A DNA stretch of 5,969 nt, taken from contig JAZULW010000102.1 of the NCBI GenBank assembly GCA_045603285.1, positions 1-5,969 of the forward strand, given 5' to 3'. Of this stretch, positions 4,192-5,969 are shown piece by piece; positions within the stretch are counted from its first letter, which is position 1, and each line of letters begins with the position of its first letter. This DNA comes from RGIG3009 sp045603285. GTDB taxonomy: Bacteria; Bacillota; Clostridia; Oscillospirales; Acutalibacteraceae. The notes beneath the pieces are model-generated. The model made no database searches. It was not told the DNA's origin and saw nothing but the letters and a program-made list of their open reading frames with translations. The translations under genes and the position numbers were made by a program.

Positions 4192-5955
4192 ATGAAAGTT
4201 GTATACAGCAACGGTACCGTTGACGTGTGCCCCGCGGAAGAAGAATTGCACGTTCTTCGCCACAGCGCCGCACACATTATGGCGCAAGCCATTCAGCGCT
4301 TGTATCCCCACGCCATGTTTGCTTACGGCCCTGCCAATGAAAAAGGGTTTTATTACGACGTAGATCTCGGCGACACCAAATTGTCGGACGAAGATCTGCA
4401 AGCCATTGAACAGGAAATGCGCAAGATCGTGAAAGAAAATTTACCCATTAAACCGTTCATTCTGCCCCGCGCCGAGGCCATTGCGTTGATGGAAAGCCGC
4501 GGCGAAAAATACAAGGTGGAGCATATCGGCGACCTTGACGACGATGCGGTCATCAGTTTTTACCAACAAGGCGACTACATTGATATGTGCGTGGGACCTC
4601 ACCTCACCTACACCAAAGCTCTCAAGGCATTTAAAGTGACGGGGCAGTCGGGTGCGTATTGGAAAAACGACAAAGACAACAAAATGCTTACCCGTATCAA
4701 AGGCATTGCGTTCCCCTCCCAACAAGAGTTGGATGACCACTTAAAGATGTTGGAAGAGGCCGAAAAACGCGATCATCGCCGCATTGGCAAGGAAATGGGT
4801 TTGTTTATGATGGCGGACGAAGCCCCCGGATTCCCCTTCTTCCTTCCCAAAGGTATGGCCCTGAAAAACGCGCTCATCGACTATTGGCGTGAATTACACA
4901 CCCGTGAAAATTACGTGGAAGTAAACACCCCTCTTATTATGAACCGCCATTTGTGGGAGACCAGCGGTCACTGGGATCACTACAAAGACAATATGTATTC
5001 CACCACCATTGACGAGGATACTTTCTGCGTGAAACCGATGAACTGCCCCGGCGGTGTGATGGTGTACCGCAGTTCTCCGCACAGTTACCGTGACTTGCCG
5101 CTTCGCATCGGCGAACTCGGCCTTGTTCACCGCCACGAACTGCGCGGTGCGTTGCACGGGTTGTTCCGCGTGCGTTGCTTTACGCAAGACGACGCGCATA
5201 TCTTTATGCGCCGTGAACAAATTACCGACGAAATCGTCGGTGTGGTGCATCTCATCAACGAAGTGTATGAGAAATTCGGGTTCAAATATTCGGTGGAACT
5301 GTCCACCCGTCCCGAGGACAGCATGGGCAGTGACGAGGATTGGGAAGCCGCAACAAACGGTCTGAAGACCGCACTTGAAAAACTCGGTCTCCCCTACACC
5401 ATCAACGAAGGTGACGGCGCGTTCTACGGACCGAAGATCGACTTCCATTTGGAAGACACCATCGGACGCACCTGGCAATGCGGCACCATTCAACTTGACT
5501 TCCAGATGCCCCTGAACTTCGATTTGGAATACGTGGATGAAAAAGGCGAAAAACAGCGTCCCATTATGATTCACCGCGTGTGCTTCGGTTCGATTGAGCG
5601 TTTCATCGGTATCTTGACCGAGCATTTTGCCGGCAAGTTCCCCACGTGGCTCGCCCCCACGCAAGTGAAAGTGTTGCGTGTTTCGGAAAAATTTTCCGAG
5701 TACAGCGAAGACGTGTACGCCAAGTTGCGTGCCGCCGGTATCCGTTGCGAGTTGGATGACCGCAACGAAAAGATCGGGTACCTCATCCGTGAAGCACAGG
5801 TGGTAGGCCGCGTACCGTATATGGTCATCATCGGCCAAAAAGAAATGGATGAAGGCACCGTTTCCATCCGCAACCGCGACACGGCGCAAACCGAAACCAT
5901 GTCGCTGGATGCCTTCCTCGAGAAAATTACAAACGAAGTGCGCAATCGCGTATAA
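4192..5955 (+). CDS. thrS: Threonyl-tRNA synthetase, form lacking the TGS domain
   Basis: ThrRS charges tRNA-Thr with threonine in the cytoplasm and hydrolyses mischarged Ser-tRNA-Thr. It has 587 residues against about 640 in typical bacterial ThrRS. The N-terminus is MKVVYSNGTVDVCPAEEE followed at once by the editing domain, so the usual ~60-residue TGS domain is essentially absent. The editing site is intact: H24 and H28 (HSAAH), C133 and H137 (CVGPH). The class II core follows, with zinc ligands C285 (MNCPGG), H336 (QDDAHIF) and H461 (MIHRVCFGSIERF), and motif 2 around VHRHELRGALHG. The C-terminal anticodon-binding domain starts near residue 487. The ATG at 4192 has AAGGAG (4177-4182, 9 nt away). 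The frame is open back to an ATG at 4087, but that lies inside the T-box before the terminator, so 4192 is the true start. The T-box makes expression respond to uncharged tRNA-Thr. Only 14 bases follow the stop, and nothing is seen in them. Confidence 0.97.
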   Translation: MKVVYSNGTVDVCPAEEELHVLRHSAAHIMAQAIQRLYPHAMFAYGPANEKGFYYDVDLGDTKLSDEDLQAIEQEMRKIVKENLPIKPFILPRAEAIALMESRGEKYKVEHIGDLDDDAVISFYQQGDYIDMCVGPHLTYTKALKAFKVTGQSGAYWKNDKDNKMLTRIKGIAFPSQQELDDHLKMLEEAEKRDHRRIGKEMGLFMMADEAPGFPFFLPKGMALKNALIDYWRELHTRENYVEVNTPLIMNRHLWETSGHWDHYKDNMYSTTIDEDTFCVKPMNCPGGVMVYRSSPHSYRDLPLRIGELGLVHRHELRGALHGLFRVRCFTQDDAHIFMRREQITDEIVGVVHLINEVYEKFGFKYSVELSTRPEDSMGSDEDWEAATNGLKTALEKLGLPYTINEGDGAFYGPKIDFHLEDTIGRTWQCGTIQLDFQMPLNFDLEYVDEKGEKQRPIMIHRVCFGSIERFIGILTEHFAGKFPTWLAPTQVKVLRVSEKFSEYSEDVYAKLRAAGIRCELDDRNEKIGYLIREAQVVGRVPYMVIIGQKEMDEGTVSIRNRDTAQTETMSLDAFLEKITNEVRNRV

Positions 5956-5969
5956 ACATTAACAAACCG

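Noticed and set aside
4894..5889. Long minus-strand open frame of about 331 codons opposite thrS
   Set aside because: It is antisense to a strongly conserved synthetase, has no ribosome-binding site or family resemblance, and is composition-driven.

Overview
The window reads as a chromosomal core-gene segment of a Gram-positive, low-to-medium-GC bacterium, most likely a member of Clostridia (Oscillospirales-like). This is inferred from three things: a T-box riboswitch ahead of thrS, sigma-A type promoters with strong Shine-Dalgarno sites, and a lysophospholipid acyltransferase carrying a zinc ribbon, which I associate with clostridial genomes. I see no phage, transposon or CRISPR signature.

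Layout: the left half is transcribed from the minus strand. In transcription order it holds a cyclase-family metal hydrolase (1813-2424), asnA (718-1737), a tRNA-Ser(GGA) gene (536-626), rpmE for zinc-type ribosomal protein L31 (265-474), and the first 64 codons of a YigZ/IMPACT-family gene (1-192) that runs off the window. The cyclase, asnA and the tRNA each have a convincing promoter. rpmE and yigZ do not, so they probably depend on readthrough from the tRNA promoter, with a hairpin between them. The right half is on the plus strand: a PlsC-like acyltransferase (2625-3917), then thrS (4192-5955). A back-to-back promoter pair at 2445-2531 separates the two halves.

The most informative region is 3876-4194. 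A consensus promoter (TTGACA, 17 bp, TATAAT) overlaps the end of the acyltransferase gene, and its -10 box begins right after the stop codon. It drives a leader of about 260 nt that is a complete threonine T-box: Stem I with an ACC specifier codon, an antiterminator with the seven-base T-box bulge, and a competing 15-bp intrinsic terminator. Uncharged tRNA-Thr should therefore switch on thrS. The ThrRS is 587 residues long. It lacks the usual N-terminal TGS domain but keeps its editing, catalytic, zinc and anticodon-binding parts.

The theme is translation and amino-acid supply: threonyl-tRNA synthetase, asparagine synthesis, tRNA-Ser and L31. A lipid acyltransferase and a stand-alone hydrolase of unknown substrate lie among them. 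I found no clear new multi-gene system. The points most worth a second look are the TGS-less ThrRS, the acyltransferase's C-terminal zinc-ribbon module, and the compact promoter/T-box arrangement.
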